DNA of 64,000 bases from contig NZ_MAST01000023.1 of the NCBI RefSeq assembly GCF_001758225.1, forward strand, positions 1-64,000, read 5' to 3'. The notes under the pieces are model-generated. The model was not told the DNA's origin. It searched no databases and worked only from the letters and a program-made list of their open reading frames with translations. Source of the DNA: Humibacillus sp. DSM 29435. GTDB lineage: Bacteria; Actinomycetota; Actinomycetes; Actinomycetales; Dermatophilaceae. Made by a program: the position numbers and the translations under genes. Below, piece after piece: positions 1 to 8,763 of this stretch. The stretch's first letter is position 1; every line of letters starts with the position of its first letter.

Positions 1-260
1 CCCGCCACGGTCCGATCCCCGCGGTCGGATGCCGTCCCAGCTACGACCAAGCCCGCCACGGTCCGATTCCCGCGGTCCCAAACGCACGGACCCCACCGGC
101 ATCCAGCCGCGGTCCGATTCCCGTGGTCGGATGCCGTCCCAGCGACGACCAAGCCCGCCACGGTCCGATCCCCGCGCTCCCAGGTTCACGAACCCCACCG
201 GCATCCCGCCACGGTCTGATTCCTGCGGTCCGATTTCCGTCGTCGGATGCCGTGCCTGTG
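1..260. repeat. Left array of 51-base palindromic repeats
   Basis: The shared core GTCCGAT (GTCTGAT in the last copy) lies at 10, 61, 112, 163 and 214, exactly 51 bases apart, and the array runs off the left edge. One unit type carries an inverted repeat, ACGGTCCGA, about nine bases, then TCGGA, two bulged bases and CCGT, followed by a tail ending GACGACCAAG. The second type keeps the left arm, loses the right one and ends in CACCGGCATCC. All frames are open through the array only because the unit is a multiple of three, so predicted proteins here are artefacts. The same family resumes three bases after the next gene. Confidence 0.9.
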
Positions 261-305
261 TATGACGTCCGCGCCATCAGCGTCTCGTCGGTCACCATTC
301 ACTGC

Positions 306-1235
306 ATGTCGAACTCCGTCACCCCGAGTGAGCCATTCAACGCATGCGGCTCAACCGGCTCCGGGCTCACGTCGTGGGAACTGCGTAAGCACTATCGCAT
401 GCTGTTTCGAGGGGTCTACGTCAGCCGCGAGACGCCGATCACCGTTCACCTGCTCGGTCAGGCGGCGCTCCTCGCGGTCGAGGCGGGCAGCCACCTCTCA
501 CATCACACGGCCGCGCAGCTCTGGGGCGCGGTCGTGCCTGATGATCCTTCAGTGCACGTCAGCTCGCGACGATCCCGAGCCCAGCGACCAGGCATCGCGG
601 CGCATCGCGTGAAGGCCGGCCAACACGTCGTCACCCGGCGAGGACTCCGCCTGACATCGCCGGGTCAGACCTTTCTCGACCTCGCACACCTGCTGAACCT
701 GGTCGACCTCGTCGTGCTCGGAGACTCCCTGGTCAAGGCCAACCGACTGAGTCCGGCCGACCTCGTGACCCTTGCTGCCGATCACCGCGGGCCACACTCC
801 AAGCTCGCCCGTCGCGCGGCTGGTCTCGTTCGCTCCGGAGTTGACTCGGCAATGGAGACCCGACTGCGTCTGCTGATGATCTTCGGCGGACTACCCGAGC
901 CCGAGGTCGACCACCGCGTCCATGCCGCCGACGGCAGCCTGCTCTACCGCTTCGACCTCTGCTACCTCCCTTGGCGACTGTTGGTCGAGTACGACGGCCG
1001 GCACCACGCGGCCGACGATCAGTGGCACTCCGACATCGCCCGCGACGAGCAGTTCGACTCCTGGGGGCTGCGTAAGATCGTCGTGGTTGCGGGTGACATC
1101 TACCGCACACCTGCCAACACCCTGACGCGGATCCGACACGCCATGCGTGAGCAGGGGATGCCGGTACCTCCTTTGTCCAACGAGTGGCGGCGGCACTTTC
1201 CGAGCCGCTCAGACGACCTGGCCGAGCCCGCCTAA
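306..1235 (+). CDS. DUF559-domain protein (Vsr-like endonuclease fold)
   Basis: 309-residue protein of the actinobacterial DUF559 type. The N-terminal half (about residues 20-130) resembles the AbiEi-like winged-helix and linker region common in these proteins. The C-terminal part (about 215-270) has the DUF559 core: RFDLCYLPWRLLVEYDGRHH, then a WHSDIARDEQF stretch and a GLRKIVVV strand, matching the D..ExDG..H pattern of the restriction/Vsr-like fold. The frame stays open upstream into the repeat array, but the ATG at 306 gives the family's usual N-terminus, so the upstream 61 codons are not counted. Nuclease activity is inferred from the fold; biological roles of DUF559 proteins are largely unknown. 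The gene stands alone between two arrays of the same repeat. Confidence 0.8.
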   Translation: MSNSVTPSEPFNACGSTGSGLTSWELRKHYRMLFRGVYVSRETPITVHLLGQAALLAVEAGSHLSHHTAAQLWGAVVPDDPSVHVSSRRSRAQRPGIAAHRVKAGQHVVTRRGLRLTSPGQTFLDLAHLLNLVDLVVLGDSLVKANRLSPADLVTLAADHRGPHSKLARRAAGLVRSGVDSAMETRLRLLMIFGGLPEPEVDHRVHAADGSLLYRFDLCYLPWRLLVEYDGRHHAADDQWHSDIARDEQFDSWGLRKIVVVAGDIYRTPANTLTRIRHAMREQGMPVPPLSNEWRRHFPSRSDDLAEPA

Positions 1236-1237
1236 AC

Positions 1238-1850
1238 CCCGCCACGGTCCGATCCCTGCGGTCGGACACCGTCCCGACGACGACCAAGCCCGCCACGGTC
1301 CGATCCCTGCGGTCGGACACCGTCCCGACGACGACCAAGCCCGCCACGGTCCGATCCCTGCGGTCGGACACCGTCCCGACGACGACCAAGCCCGCCACGG
1401 TCCGATCCCTGCGGTCGGACACCGTCCCGACGACGACCAAGCCCGCCACGGTCCGATTCCCGCGGTCCGAGGCGCACGAACCCCGCCGGCATCCAGCCAC
1501 GGTCCGATTCCTGCGGTCGGATGCCGTCCCAGCTACGACCAAGCCCGCCACGGTCCGATTCCTGCGGTCGGATGCCGTCCCAGCGACGACCAAGCCCGCC
1601 ACGGTCCGATTCCCGCGGTCGGACACCGTCCCAGCGACGACCAAGCCCGCCACGGCCCGATCCCTGCGGTTCCAGGCACACGCACCCCCGCCGGCATCCA
1701 GCCACGGTCCGATTCCCGCGGTCGGATACCGTCCCGACGACGACCAAGCCCGCCACGGTCCGATTTCCGCGGTTCCAACCGCACGAAGCCCACCGGCATC
1801 CAGCCACGGTCCGATTCCCGCGGTCCGATCCCAGCGGTCGGATGCCGGTC
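1238..1850. repeat. Right array of 51-base palindromic repeats
   Basis: Twelve further copies of the left-array repeat, with cores at 1247, 1298, 1349, 1400, 1451, 1502, 1553, 1604, 1655, 1707, 1758 and 1809. Spacing is 51 bases, once 52. The first four units (1238-1441) are identical, which points to recent tandem duplication; later ones diverge and mix the two unit types. The two bulged bases in the right arm are CA in some copies and TG in others, while the paired arms TCCGA/TCGGA and ACGG/CCGT are kept. The first unit starts three bases after the DUF559 stop codon. No open frame here looks like a real gene. Confidence 0.9.
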
Positions 1851-1883
1851 GGACGGGTATGGAGCGGTGGTTAAGCCGGTCTC

Positions 1884-1906
1884 GTTGTCCGCTTGTGGCG
1901 AACAAC
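1884..1906. promoter_or_regulatory. ClgR-type operator upstream of clpC
   Basis: A 23-base imperfect palindrome with core CGC-TTGTG-GCG at 1890-1900 and outer arms GTTGT / ACAAC. CGC-N5-GCG is the core recognised by ClgR, the activator of clp genes in Corynebacterium, Streptomyces and Mycobacterium. It lies about 30 bases upstream of the putative -35 of clpC, a suitable place for an activator. The clgR gene itself is not in this window. Confidence 0.65.
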
Positions 1907-1937
1907 TCGGAGACTTGAGCCCGCTGCGCTCAGGATG

Positions 1938-1963
1938 GGAACAGGAAAGCCGCCGACGTCGTT
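1938..1963 (+). promoter_or_regulatory. SigR/SigH-type promoter for clpC
   Basis: GGAAC at 1938-1942 and GTT at 1961-1963 are separated by 18 bases, fitting the GGAAT-N18/19-GTT consensus of the thiol-stress sigma factors SigR (Streptomyces) and SigH (Corynebacterium, Mycobacterium), whose regulons include clpC. A weaker TAGAAT -10-like hexamer lies at 1997-2002 without a clear -35. Confidence 0.5.
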
Positions 1964-2035
1964 GGTCGGGATGTGCTCGTCCACAGCGCGCACCGATAGA
2001 ATCGAGATATCTGCTCGATCAGTCAGGAGAAGAGC

Positions 2036-4648
2036 ATGTTCGAAAGATTCACCGACCGGGCCCGGAGGGTGGTTGTCCTCGCGCAGGAGGAAGCACGCCT
2101 GCTCAACCACAACTACATCGGTACCGAGCACATCCTCCTGGGTCTGATCCACGAAGGCGAAGGCGTCGCCGCGAAGGCCCTCGAGTCGCTCGACATCTCG
2201 CTCGAAGCGGTCCGGGCCCAGGTGCAGGAGATCATCGGCCAGGGCCAGCAGGCCCCGACCGGTCACATCCCCTTCACGCCCCGCGCGAAGAAGGTGCTCG
2301 AGTACTCGCTGCGCGAGGCGCTGCAGCTCGGCCACAGCTACATCGGCACCGAGCACATCCTGCTCGGCCTCATCCGCGAGGGTGAAGGCGTCGCCGCGCA
2401 GGTGCTCGTCAAGCTCGGCGCCGAGCTGAACAAGGTGCGCCAGCAGGTCATCCAGCTGCTCTCGGGCTACCAGGGCGGCCAGACCGGCGAGAAGGCCGGT
2501 GCCGGAGTCGGCGCGGCCCAGGGCGAGGGCACCCCCGCGGGGTCGCTCGTGCTCGACCAGTTCGGCCGCAACCTCACGCAGGCGGCCCGCGAGGGCAAGC
2601 TCGACCCGGTCATCGGGCGTGAGAAGGAGATCGAGCGCGTCATGCAGGTGCTGAGCCGACGCACCAAGAACAACCCGGTGCTGATCGGTGAGCCGGGTGT
2701 CGGCAAGACCGCCGTCGTCGAGGGCCTGGCCCAGGACATCGTCAAGGGCGAGGTGCCCGAGACCCTCAAGGACAAGCAGCTCTACACACTCGACCTCGGT
2801 TCGCTCGTGGCCGGCAGCCGCTACCGCGGTGACTTCGAGGAGCGCCTGAAGAAGGTGCTCAAGGAGATCCGCACCCGCGGCGACATCATCATCTTCATCG
2901 ACGAGATCCACACGCTCGTCGGGGCCGGCGCGGCCGAGGGTGCCATCGACGCAGCGAGCATCCTCAAGCCGATGCTTGCCCGCGGTGAGCTGCAGACGAT
3001 CGGCGCGACGACGCTCGACGAGTACCGCAAGCACATCGAGAAGGACTCCGCCCTTGAGCGGCGCTTCCAGCCGATCCAGGTGGCCGAGCCCACGCTGCCG
3101 CACACCATCGAGATCCTCAAGGGCCTGCGTGACCGCTACGAGGCCCACCACCGCGTCACCATCACGGATGCCGCTCTCGTGGCGGCCGCCAACATGGCCG
3201 ACCGTTACGTCAACGACCGTTTCCTGCCCGACAAGGCGATCGACCTCATCGACGAGGCGGGCGCGCGACTGCGCATCCGCCGGATGACCGCTCCGCCAGA
3301 CCTGCGCGAGTTCGACGAGAAGATCGCCGTGCTCGTTCGCGAGAAGGAGTCGGCCATCGACGGCCAGGACTTCGAGCGCGCGGCCCGGGCCCGTGACGAC
3401 GAGAAGCGCCTGCTGCGCGAGAAGTCCGAGCGCGAGGCGCAGTGGAAGTCGGGCGACATGGACGTCGTGGCCGAGGTCGACGAAGAGCTCATCGCCGAGG
3501 TTCTGGCGGCCAGCACCGGCATCCCGGTGTTCAAGCTGACCGAGGAGGAGAGCAGCCGCCTGCTGCACATGGAAGACGAGCTGCACAAGCGGATCATCGG
3601 TATGGACGAGGCCGTCAAGGGGCTCAGCCAGGCGATCCGTCGCACCCGTGCCGGCCTGAAAGACCCCCGTCGTCCCGGCGGCTCGTTCATCTTCGCCGGT
3701 CCGACCGGCGTGGGTAAGACCGAGCTGGCCAAGACGCTCGCCGAGTTCCTCTTCGGCAGCGAGGACGCCCTGATCCAGCTCGACATGTCGGAGTACTCCG
3801 AGAAGCACACGGTGAGCCGGCTGTTCGGCTCTCCTCCCGGCTACGTCGGCTACGAAGAGGGCGGCCAGCTCACCGAGAAGGTGCGGCGCAAGCCGTTCTC
3901 GGTCGTGCTCTTCGACGAGGTCGAGAAGGCCCACCCGGAGATCTTCAACTCGCTGCTGCAGGTGCTCGAAGACGGTCGCCTCACCGACTCTCAGGGCCGC
4001 ATGGTCGACTTCAAGAACACGGTCATCATCATGACGACCAACCTCGGCACCAGAGACATCTCCAAGACCTCGCTCGGCTTCTCGGCCGGGCCCGACACCC
4101 TCTCCGACTACGAGCGGATGAAGGCCAAGGTCATCGACGAGCTGAAGCAGCACTTCCGGCCCGAGTTCCTCAACCGCGTCGACGACACCATCGTGTTCCC
4201 GCACCTCAACCGGTCCGAGATCACGCAGATCGTCGACCTGGAGATCGCCAAGCTCGACAAGCGGCTCAAGGACAAGGACATGGGGATCGACCTCACGCCC
4301 GCGGCCAAGGACCTGCTCGCCCGGCGCGGCTACGACCCCGTGCTCGGTGCGCGTCCGCTGCGTCGCACCATCCAGCGCGAGATCGAGGACGCCCTGTCGG
4401 AGAAGATCCTCTACGCGGAGTTCGTCTCGGGGCAGTACATCAAGGTCGACACCGAGGGCGAGGGCAAGGCGGAGAAGTTCACCTTCTCCGACATGGCCCA
4501 CCCCGACTCGGCGCACCGGCCGTCCGACGACCTCGCCGAGATCGTCGACGGTCCCGCCCTCGACGACGCGCTCAGCGTGAACGTGACGAGCGGACCAGTT
4601 GTGCCTGACGACCGCTTCCCCGACAGCGCCATGGGTGGCGAGCGCTGA
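2036..4648 (+). CDS. clpC: ATP-dependent Clp protease ATP-binding subunit ClpC
   Basis: 870-residue AAA+ unfoldase that feeds substrates to the ClpP peptidase in the cytoplasm. Two Clp_N repeats fill the first 140 residues (both contain [12 protein letters not shown]). Walker A1 GEPGVGKT is near residue 218, followed by Walker [15 protein letters not shown]-like coiled segment lies at about 421-465, Walker A2 GPTGVGKT near 554 and Walker B2 [11 protein letters not shown] after it; the sensor region [16 protein letters not shown] closes the second module. The C-terminus is an acidic tail of roughly 50 residues, as in many actinobacterial ClpC. The ATG at 2036 has AGGAGA upstream. It is monocistronic: own promoter region upstream, strong hairpin after the stop. 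Confidence 0.97.
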   Translation: MFERFTDRARRVVVLAQEEARLLNHNYIGTEHILLGLIHEGEGVAAKALESLDISLEAVRAQVQEIIGQGQQAPTGHIPFTPRAKKVLEYSLREALQLGHSYIGTEHILLGLIREGEGVAAQVLVKLGAELNKVRQQVIQLLSGYQGGQTGEKAGAGVGAAQGEGTPAGSLVLDQFGRNLTQAAREGKLDPVIGREKEIERVMQVLSRRTKNNPVLIGEPGVGKTAVVEGLAQDIVKGEVPETLKDKQLYTLDLGSLVAGSRYRGDFEERLKKVLKEIRTRGDIIIFIDEIHTLVGAGAAEGAIDAASILKPMLARGELQTIGATTLDEYRKHIEKDSALERRFQPIQVAEPTLPHTIEILKGLRDRYEAHHRVTITDAALVAAANMADRYVNDRFLPDKAIDLIDEAGARLRIRRMTAPPDLREFDEKIAVLVREKESAIDGQDFERAARARDDEKRLLREKSEREAQWKSGDMDVVAEVDEELIAEVLAASTGIPVFKLTEEESSRLLHMEDELHKRIIGMDEAVKGLSQAIRRTRAGLKDPRRPGGSFIFAGPTGVGKTELAKTLAEFLFGSEDALIQLDMSEYSEKHTVSRLFGSPPGYVGYEEGGQLTEKVRRKPFSVVLFDEVEKAHPEIFNSLLQVLEDGRLTDSQGRMVDFKNTVIIMTTNLGTRDISKTSLGFSAGPDTLSDYERMKAKVIDELKQHFRPEFLNRVDDTIVFPHLNRSEITQIVDLEIAKLDKRLKDKDMGIDLTPAAKDLLARRGYDPVLGARPLRRTIQREIEDALSEKILYAEFVSGQYIKVDTEGEGKAEKFTFSDMAHPDSAHRPSDDLAEIVDGPALDDALSVNVTSGPVVPDDRFPDSAMGGER

Positions 4649-4674
4649 CACCGAGGTAGGCAGGCGGACCGACC

Positions 4675-4711
4675 CGAAGGGGGCCGAGGACATCGTCCTC
4701 GGCCCCCTTCG
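4675..4711 (+). terminator. Hairpin terminator after clpC
   Basis: Perfect 17-base-pair stem with an ATC loop, CGAAGGGGGCCGAGGAC pairing with its complement, 26 bases after the clpC stop. The downstream tract is only weakly T-rich (GTGTTCCTTC), which is common for actinobacterial terminators. Confidence 0.8.
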
Positions 4712-4828
4712 GCGTGTTCCTTCACCTCGGATGCCGCAGAACCGTCATCCCGGGGTCGTACGCCGGTCGCACAGGAGCAGACCGTGGCCGGACGCGGCGG
4801 CCGGGCGGCGGCCACGAGAGTGGACGCC

Positions 4829-5695
4829 ATGAGCAACCACATCAGCCCTGACTGTTCCGACGCCCGGATGCCGCTGGGCGCGACCGGTGCCCAACGGCAT
4901 CCGAGCGCGTCAGCGACATCCACGCCGCTCGACCTCTTTGCCCGCAGCCTGGTCATGCGCTACGGCCGGGATGCGGCTGCTCCCCCCGCGCTCGGGGGGG
5001 TCGACCTGCGAATCACCGCAGGCGAGACGGTGGCCGTGATGGGCCCGTCCGGCTCGGGCAAGACGACGCTGCTGCACGTGCTCGCGGGCATCGCGGCACC
5101 GACCTCCGGCCAGGTGCTGTGGAAGGGGCTGGACGTGGCCCGGATGTCCGATCGCGACCGAACCTCGTTGCGCCGACGAGACTTCGGGTTCGTGTTCCAG
5201 CAGGGGATGCTGCTGCCCGAGCTGCCTGCCGTCGAGAACGTCGCCCTGCCCCTCATGATCGACGGAGCCCGCCGCGGTGAGGCGATGAAGCGGGCGCGGG
5301 CGTTGTTCGCTCCGCTCGGTCTCTCGGGTCTGGAGAGCCGGCGCCCGGGTGAGCTGTCGGGCGGGCAGGCCCAGCGCGTAGCCATCGCGCGAGCCCTGGT
5401 GGCCCGCCCCGGGGTGGTGTTCGCCGACGAGCCGACTGGCGCCCTCGACCAGACCACAAGCGCCGAGGTGATGGGTCACCTCACGGCGCTGCCCCGCCAC
5501 TCGGGAGCCTCGCTCGTGCTGGTGACCCACGACGAGAACGTTGCCGCATGGTGTTCTCGCACGATCAGTCTGCGCGACGGGCTGCTGACCAGCGACGTGC
5601 GCCGTGCACCCGTCACAGCATCGACTGCAACCGGCGCGACCGGCGCAACCGGCGCAACCGGCCCGGCGGCCACGACGTTCTCCGGGCGCTCCTGA
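4829..5695 (+). CDS. ABC transporter ATP-binding protein (MacB/LolD type)
   Basis: About 288 residues. It hydrolyses ATP to drive the partner FtsX-like permease encoded immediately downstream. Walker A GPSGSGKTT is near residue 72, the signature LSGGQAQRVAIARAL follows, then Walker B VVFADEPTGALD and the switch histidine in VTHDEN; the EPTGALD form is typical of the MacB/LolD/FtsE group. The first 45 residues are unconserved, so a start at 4957 (MRYGRD) is possible; the ATG at 4829 is chosen for a weak GAGAG upstream. The extreme C-terminus is a low-complexity GAT repeat from four 9-base tandem units (5627-5662). The stop codon overlaps the permease start (ATGA). The substrate cannot be told from sequence. 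Confidence 0.9.
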   Translation: MSNHISPDCSDARMPLGATGAQRHPSASATSTPLDLFARSLVMRYGRDAAAPPALGGVDLRITAGETVAVMGPSGSGKTTLLHVLAGIAAPTSGQVLWKGLDVARMSDRDRTSLRRRDFGFVFQQGMLLPELPAVENVALPLMIDGARRGEAMKRARALFAPLGLSGLESRRPGELSGGQAQRVAIARALVARPGVVFADEPTGALDQTTSAEVMGHLTALPRHSGASLVLVTHDENVAAWCSRTISLRDGLLTSDVRRAPVTASTATGATGATGATGPAATTFSGRS

Positions 5696-7026
5696 TGAGG
5701 GCCGCGCTGCAGCTGGCCTGGAGCCTCCGATCGGCGGGGGCCCGCGAGAACCGGGTGCCCGGCCTGCTCGCGGTGCTCGCGTTCGCGGTGGCCACGGCGG
5801 CCCTGCTCGTGTGTCTCGGCGGGCTCGGGGCCTTCGAGGCGCGGGGCGCCGTCACTGAGTCGGGCAGCCGCTACCTGTCGGCGTCCGACGCGGCCCAGCT
5901 CGCCGATCTCTACGTCACCCTCGCCTGGATCGCCACGACGTGCATGGTCGTGCCGATCCTCACCCTCGGAGGCGTGGCGGCCCGCCTCGCGATCGCGCGA
6001 CGGGACCAGCGCCTCGCAGCTCTACGCCTGGCGGGTGCGACGTCGGGGCAGGTGACGGTGATGACCCTGGCCGAGGCCGCCTTGCAGGCGCTGGTCGGCG
6101 CCGCGGCGGGAGTCGTGCTCTATGCCGTCTCCCTTCCCCTGGTCGCGAGGCTCACGTTCCAGGAGCGGCCGTTCGGCATCGGCGAGCTGGTGGTGCCGGC
6201 GTGGAAGCTGGCCGCGGTGCTGGTCGGTGTCGTGCTCGTGGCCGTCGTGTCGGGCCTGTCGAGCCTGGCCCGTGTGGTGATCAGCCCGCTGGGGGTCGCT
6301 GCTCGCACGAGTCCCAAACGACTCAGCGTGCTGCGGGTCGGTGTGGCTGTCGTCGCGTGTGTCGCCTGGGTGCTGGTCATCACCCCGATGAAGGCGCCGG
6401 AACGCGGTCTGATCGTGGTGCTGCTCGGTGCCGTCATCCTCGCGGTCAACGCCGTGGGCCCGTTCTTCGTCATGCTCGTCGGCAAGGTCATCGCCCGGTT
6501 CGCGCCCACGGCCACCACCTTGCTGGCGGCGCGGCGCATCGTCGACGACCCGAGGAGCACGTGGCGCGCGGTCGGCGCGTTGGGCCTGGCCATCGTCGTG
6601 GTCGGGTTCACCAGCGTGGTCAGCGCGGCCTCTCACGATGCGCCGGGTGACACCCTGGGGACCGACCTCGGCACGGGGGCGATGGTCACCCTGGCTGTCA
6701 TCACCATCGTCGGGGCCACCTCGACCGGGGTGGTGCAGGCCGCTCGGGTGCTCGACCAGCGCGAGCAGTACCGCTCCCTCTCCCTCGCGGGCACCAGCCT
6801 GCGCACGCTGCACCGGGCCCGCACCGTCGAGATCGCCCTGCCGCTCGCGGTCACCATGCTGGTCTCGGCCGGGTTCGTGCTGGCGCTCGTGCTGCCGTTT
6901 GCCAGCGCCCTGAACGGCGGTCTCGTCGTGCGGTTCGCGGTAGCGGTGGCGGCTGCCGGTGCACTGACGTTCGCCTCGGTGCTGTCGTCGCGGTCACTGG
7001 TGCGCCAGGCTGCGCTGGCCGGGTGA
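5695..7026 (+). CDS. FtsX-like ABC transporter permease
   Basis: 443-residue multi-spanning membrane protein, partner of the preceding ATPase. Its ATG overlaps that gene's stop by four bases, so the two are translationally coupled. Long hydrophobic helices begin near residue 20. The segment around RRDQRLAALRLAGATSGQV followed by LVGAAAGVVLYAV is the characteristic FtsX pattern, a cytoplasmic loop leading into a transmembrane helix, and a second related segment near the C-terminus (EQYRSLSLAGTSLRTLHR) repeats it. This is the duplicated FtsX arrangement of exporters handling lipids, peptides or antibiotics. The frame is open further upstream, but that part shadows the ATPase gene. No regulator is adjacent. 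Confidence 0.88.
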   Translation: MRAALQLAWSLRSAGARENRVPGLLAVLAFAVATAALLVCLGGLGAFEARGAVTESGSRYLSASDAAQLADLYVTLAWIATTCMVVPILTLGGVAARLAIARRDQRLAALRLAGATSGQVTVMTLAEAALQALVGAAAGVVLYAVSLPLVARLTFQERPFGIGELVVPAWKLAAVLVGVVLVAVVSGLSSLARVVISPLGVAARTSPKRLSVLRVGVAVVACVAWVLVITPMKAPERGLIVVLLGAVILAVNAVGPFFVMLVGKVIARFAPTATTLLAARRIVDDPRSTWRAVGALGLAIVVVGFTSVVSAASHDAPGDTLGTDLGTGAMVTLAVITIVGATSTGVVQAARVLDQREQYRSLSLAGTSLRTLHRARTVEIALPLAVTMLVSAGFVLALVLPFASALNGGLVVRFAVAVAAAGALTFASVLSSRSLVRQAALAG

Positions 7027-7048
7027 ACCCGTCAACTACGGTGGCACG

Positions 7049-8248
7049 GTGATCTTCGACGACCAGCACCCACTCCCGGATGCCGTGCAGCTGCCAGTCC
7101 GTTCGAGGAGTCGCCCACGCCGGGCCGGGGCCGTCGCTGCCGTCGCTGCCGTCGCCGCCGTTGGCCTGCTGGCGAGCGCGTGTTCGAGTGGCGACCCCGC
7201 CGTGGTGGCAACCACGGGGTCGACGAGCAGCCGACCCACCGCCGACGGAGCCACGGGGCCATCGGCCTCGACGCCGGCGACTGCCGGTTCCGCCGTCTCC
7301 GGGGCGCCCGCTGCGCTGACCGCACTTGTGGCCAAGCGCTACGGCGGAACGGTCCCCACCAAGGCAAGCGCAAAGACCGGAACCTGGTTCGGCACCCCGG
7401 TGGCGGTCGTCACCGCCGGCGACGACGTCACCCTCGCAGTCGGCCCGACCTGGCGGGTCGTGGGCGGCTGGTGGCCCTCGCTCGGCCAGAAGACGCCCGA
7501 GCTGGGAAAGGCCGGTCCGCGGTTCGTGCTCGCCATCGGCTCTGACGCTCGGAAGGGCCAGTCACTCGAACGCTCCCGTGCCGACGTGCTGCAGGTCATC
7601 GGCACCGACGGCAAGGGCGGCGGCGGTGTCATGGGCATGGCCCGAGACCTGTGGGTTCCCCTCAGCACCGGCGGTCGGGGAAAGATCAACTCCGCCATGG
7701 TCTTCGGTGGCCCGAAGGCCCAGCTCGCAACGGTGAAGAAGGTGACGGGCCTGCCCCTCGAAGGCTACGTCGTCATGGGGTTCTCGGGTTTCACCACGGT
7801 CGTCGACGACCTCGGTGGCATCCCGATCGTCGTGCCTCAGACCGTCGATGCCTCGCACGCCGACCTCGTCATCAAGAAGGGCCCACAGACGCTCAGCGGC
7901 AAACAGGCGCTCGCTTACGCCCGGGAACGAAAGACGCTGCCCGACGGCGACTTCGGCCGGTCCCGACACCAGGGCGAGATCATCCTGGCCGCAGCGGTCA
8001 AGGCGAAGCTGGCTGGCCCACAAGCGATCCCGGCCGCCTTCACGAGCTTCTCGAAGGTAGGCAAGACCAGCCTCTCGGCCGAGCAGATGCTCACCTACGC
8101 CGCCGGGCTCTACACCCTCAACCCTCTGCAGGTCGGGCGCGACGTGGCCAAGGGCGGCTTCGGCACGGCGAGCGGACAGTCGATCGTCATACTGGGCACG
8201 GAGGCAAAGAAGCTATTCACCTCCTTCCGCGACGGCAACCTGTCGTGA
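7049..8248 (+). CDS. LytR-CpsA-Psr (LCP) family lipoprotein
   Basis: 399 residues, GTG start. A basic N-terminus (RSRSRPRR) precedes a hydrophobic stretch and the lipobox-like LLASAC, predicting a lipoprotein on the outer face of the membrane; most LCP proteins use a transmembrane anchor instead. After a Ser/Thr/Ala-rich linker the LCP domain spans about 154-320: VLAIGSDAR, RADVLQVIG, MARDLWVPL, KINSAMVFGGP, DDLGGIPI and the motif ARERKTLPDGDFGRSRHQGE with the conserved arginines and aspartate. LCP enzymes transfer undecaprenyl-linked glycopolymers (teichoic acid, arabinogalactan, capsule) onto peptidoglycan. The next gene overlaps its stop by four bases. Confidence 0.9.
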   Translation: MIFDDQHPLPDAVQLPVRSRSRPRRAGAVAAVAAVAAVGLLASACSSGDPAVVATTGSTSSRPTADGATGPSASTPATAGSAVSGAPAALTALVAKRYGGTVPTKASAKTGTWFGTPVAVVTAGDDVTLAVGPTWRVVGGWWPSLGQKTPELGKAGPRFVLAIGSDARKGQSLERSRADVLQVIGTDGKGGGGVMGMARDLWVPLSTGGRGKINSAMVFGGPKAQLATVKKVTGLPLEGYVVMGFSGFTTVVDDLGGIPIVVPQTVDASHADLVIKKGPQTLSGKQALAYARERKTLPDGDFGRSRHQGEIILAAAVKAKLAGPQAIPAAFTSFSKVGKTSLSAEQMLTYAAGLYTLNPLQVGRDVAKGGFGTASGQSIVILGTEAKKLFTSFRDGNLS

Positions 8249-8751
8249 CCGGCCAGGCCCCCGTGATCCGTCGCGCGCGCACCGCCGATATTCGCGGCAT
8301 CCGTGCTCTCGTGGCTCCGCTGGCCGAGCAGCGCGTGCTCGTGGCCAAGGAGGCCGTCACCTACTACGAGAACGTGCCTGACTTCGTCGTCGCCGAGCTC
8401 GACGGCCGGCTGGTGGGCTGCGGAGCGTTGCACGTCATGTGGGAGGACCTCGCCGAGATCCGCACTCTGGCCGTGGCCCCTGAAGCGTTGGGCAGCGGCC
8501 TCGGGGGGCGCATCCTCGAGACGCTCGTCGGTGAGGCTCGCGCACTGGGGGTGCAGCGGCTCTTCTGTCTGACCTTCGAGACGCGGTTCTTCGAGCGGCA
8601 CGGCTTCAAGGAGATCGAAGGCCAGGCGGTGTCGGGCGAGGTCTACGCCGAGCTGCTGCGCTCGTACGACGAGGGGGTGGCCGAGTTCCTCGACCTCGAG
8701 CGGGTCAAACCCAACACCCTCGGCAACCACCGGATGCTGCGCACGCTCTGA
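8245..8751 (+). CDS. ArgA-type amino-acid N-acetyltransferase (GNAT)
   Basis: 168-residue GNAT enzyme starting at a GTG that overlaps the LCP stop. It has the hallmarks of the short actinobacterial N-acetylglutamate synthase (Rv2747 type): RRARTADIRGIRALV at the N-terminus, VGCGALHVMWEDLAEIRTLAV, the acetyl-CoA loop GSGLGGRIL, LFCLTFETRFFERHGFKEIEG and the C-terminal VAEFLDLERVKPNTLGNHRM. The predicted reaction is acetylation of glutamate (or glutamine) by acetyl-CoA as the first step of arginine synthesis. The assignment rests on close recall of that family. Pairing with a cell-wall LCP gene is unexpected and may only reflect co-transcription. Confidence 0.88.
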   Translation: MTGQAPVIRRARTADIRGIRALVAPLAEQRVLVAKEAVTYYENVPDFVVAELDGRLVGCGALHVMWEDLAEIRTLAVAPEALGSGLGGRILETLVGEARALGVQRLFCLTFETRFFERHGFKEIEGQAVSGEVYAELLRSYDEGVAEFLDLERVKPNTLGNHRMLRTL

Positions 8752-8763
8752 GCGGGGCGACGA

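Noticed and set aside
123-305. Upstream extension of the DUF559 gene
   Set aside because: It lies inside the repeat array and adds repeat-encoded residues absent from the family.
1-1850. CRISPR array or repeat-protein gene
   Set aside because: Units and intervening bases are repeats themselves; the 17-residue periodic reading frames arise because 51 is a multiple of three.
1871-4693. Long minus-strand frame opposite clpC (about 940 codons)
   Set aside because: It mirrors the clpC coding strand in a GC-rich genome, has no family motif, and the plus strand is a complete ClpC.
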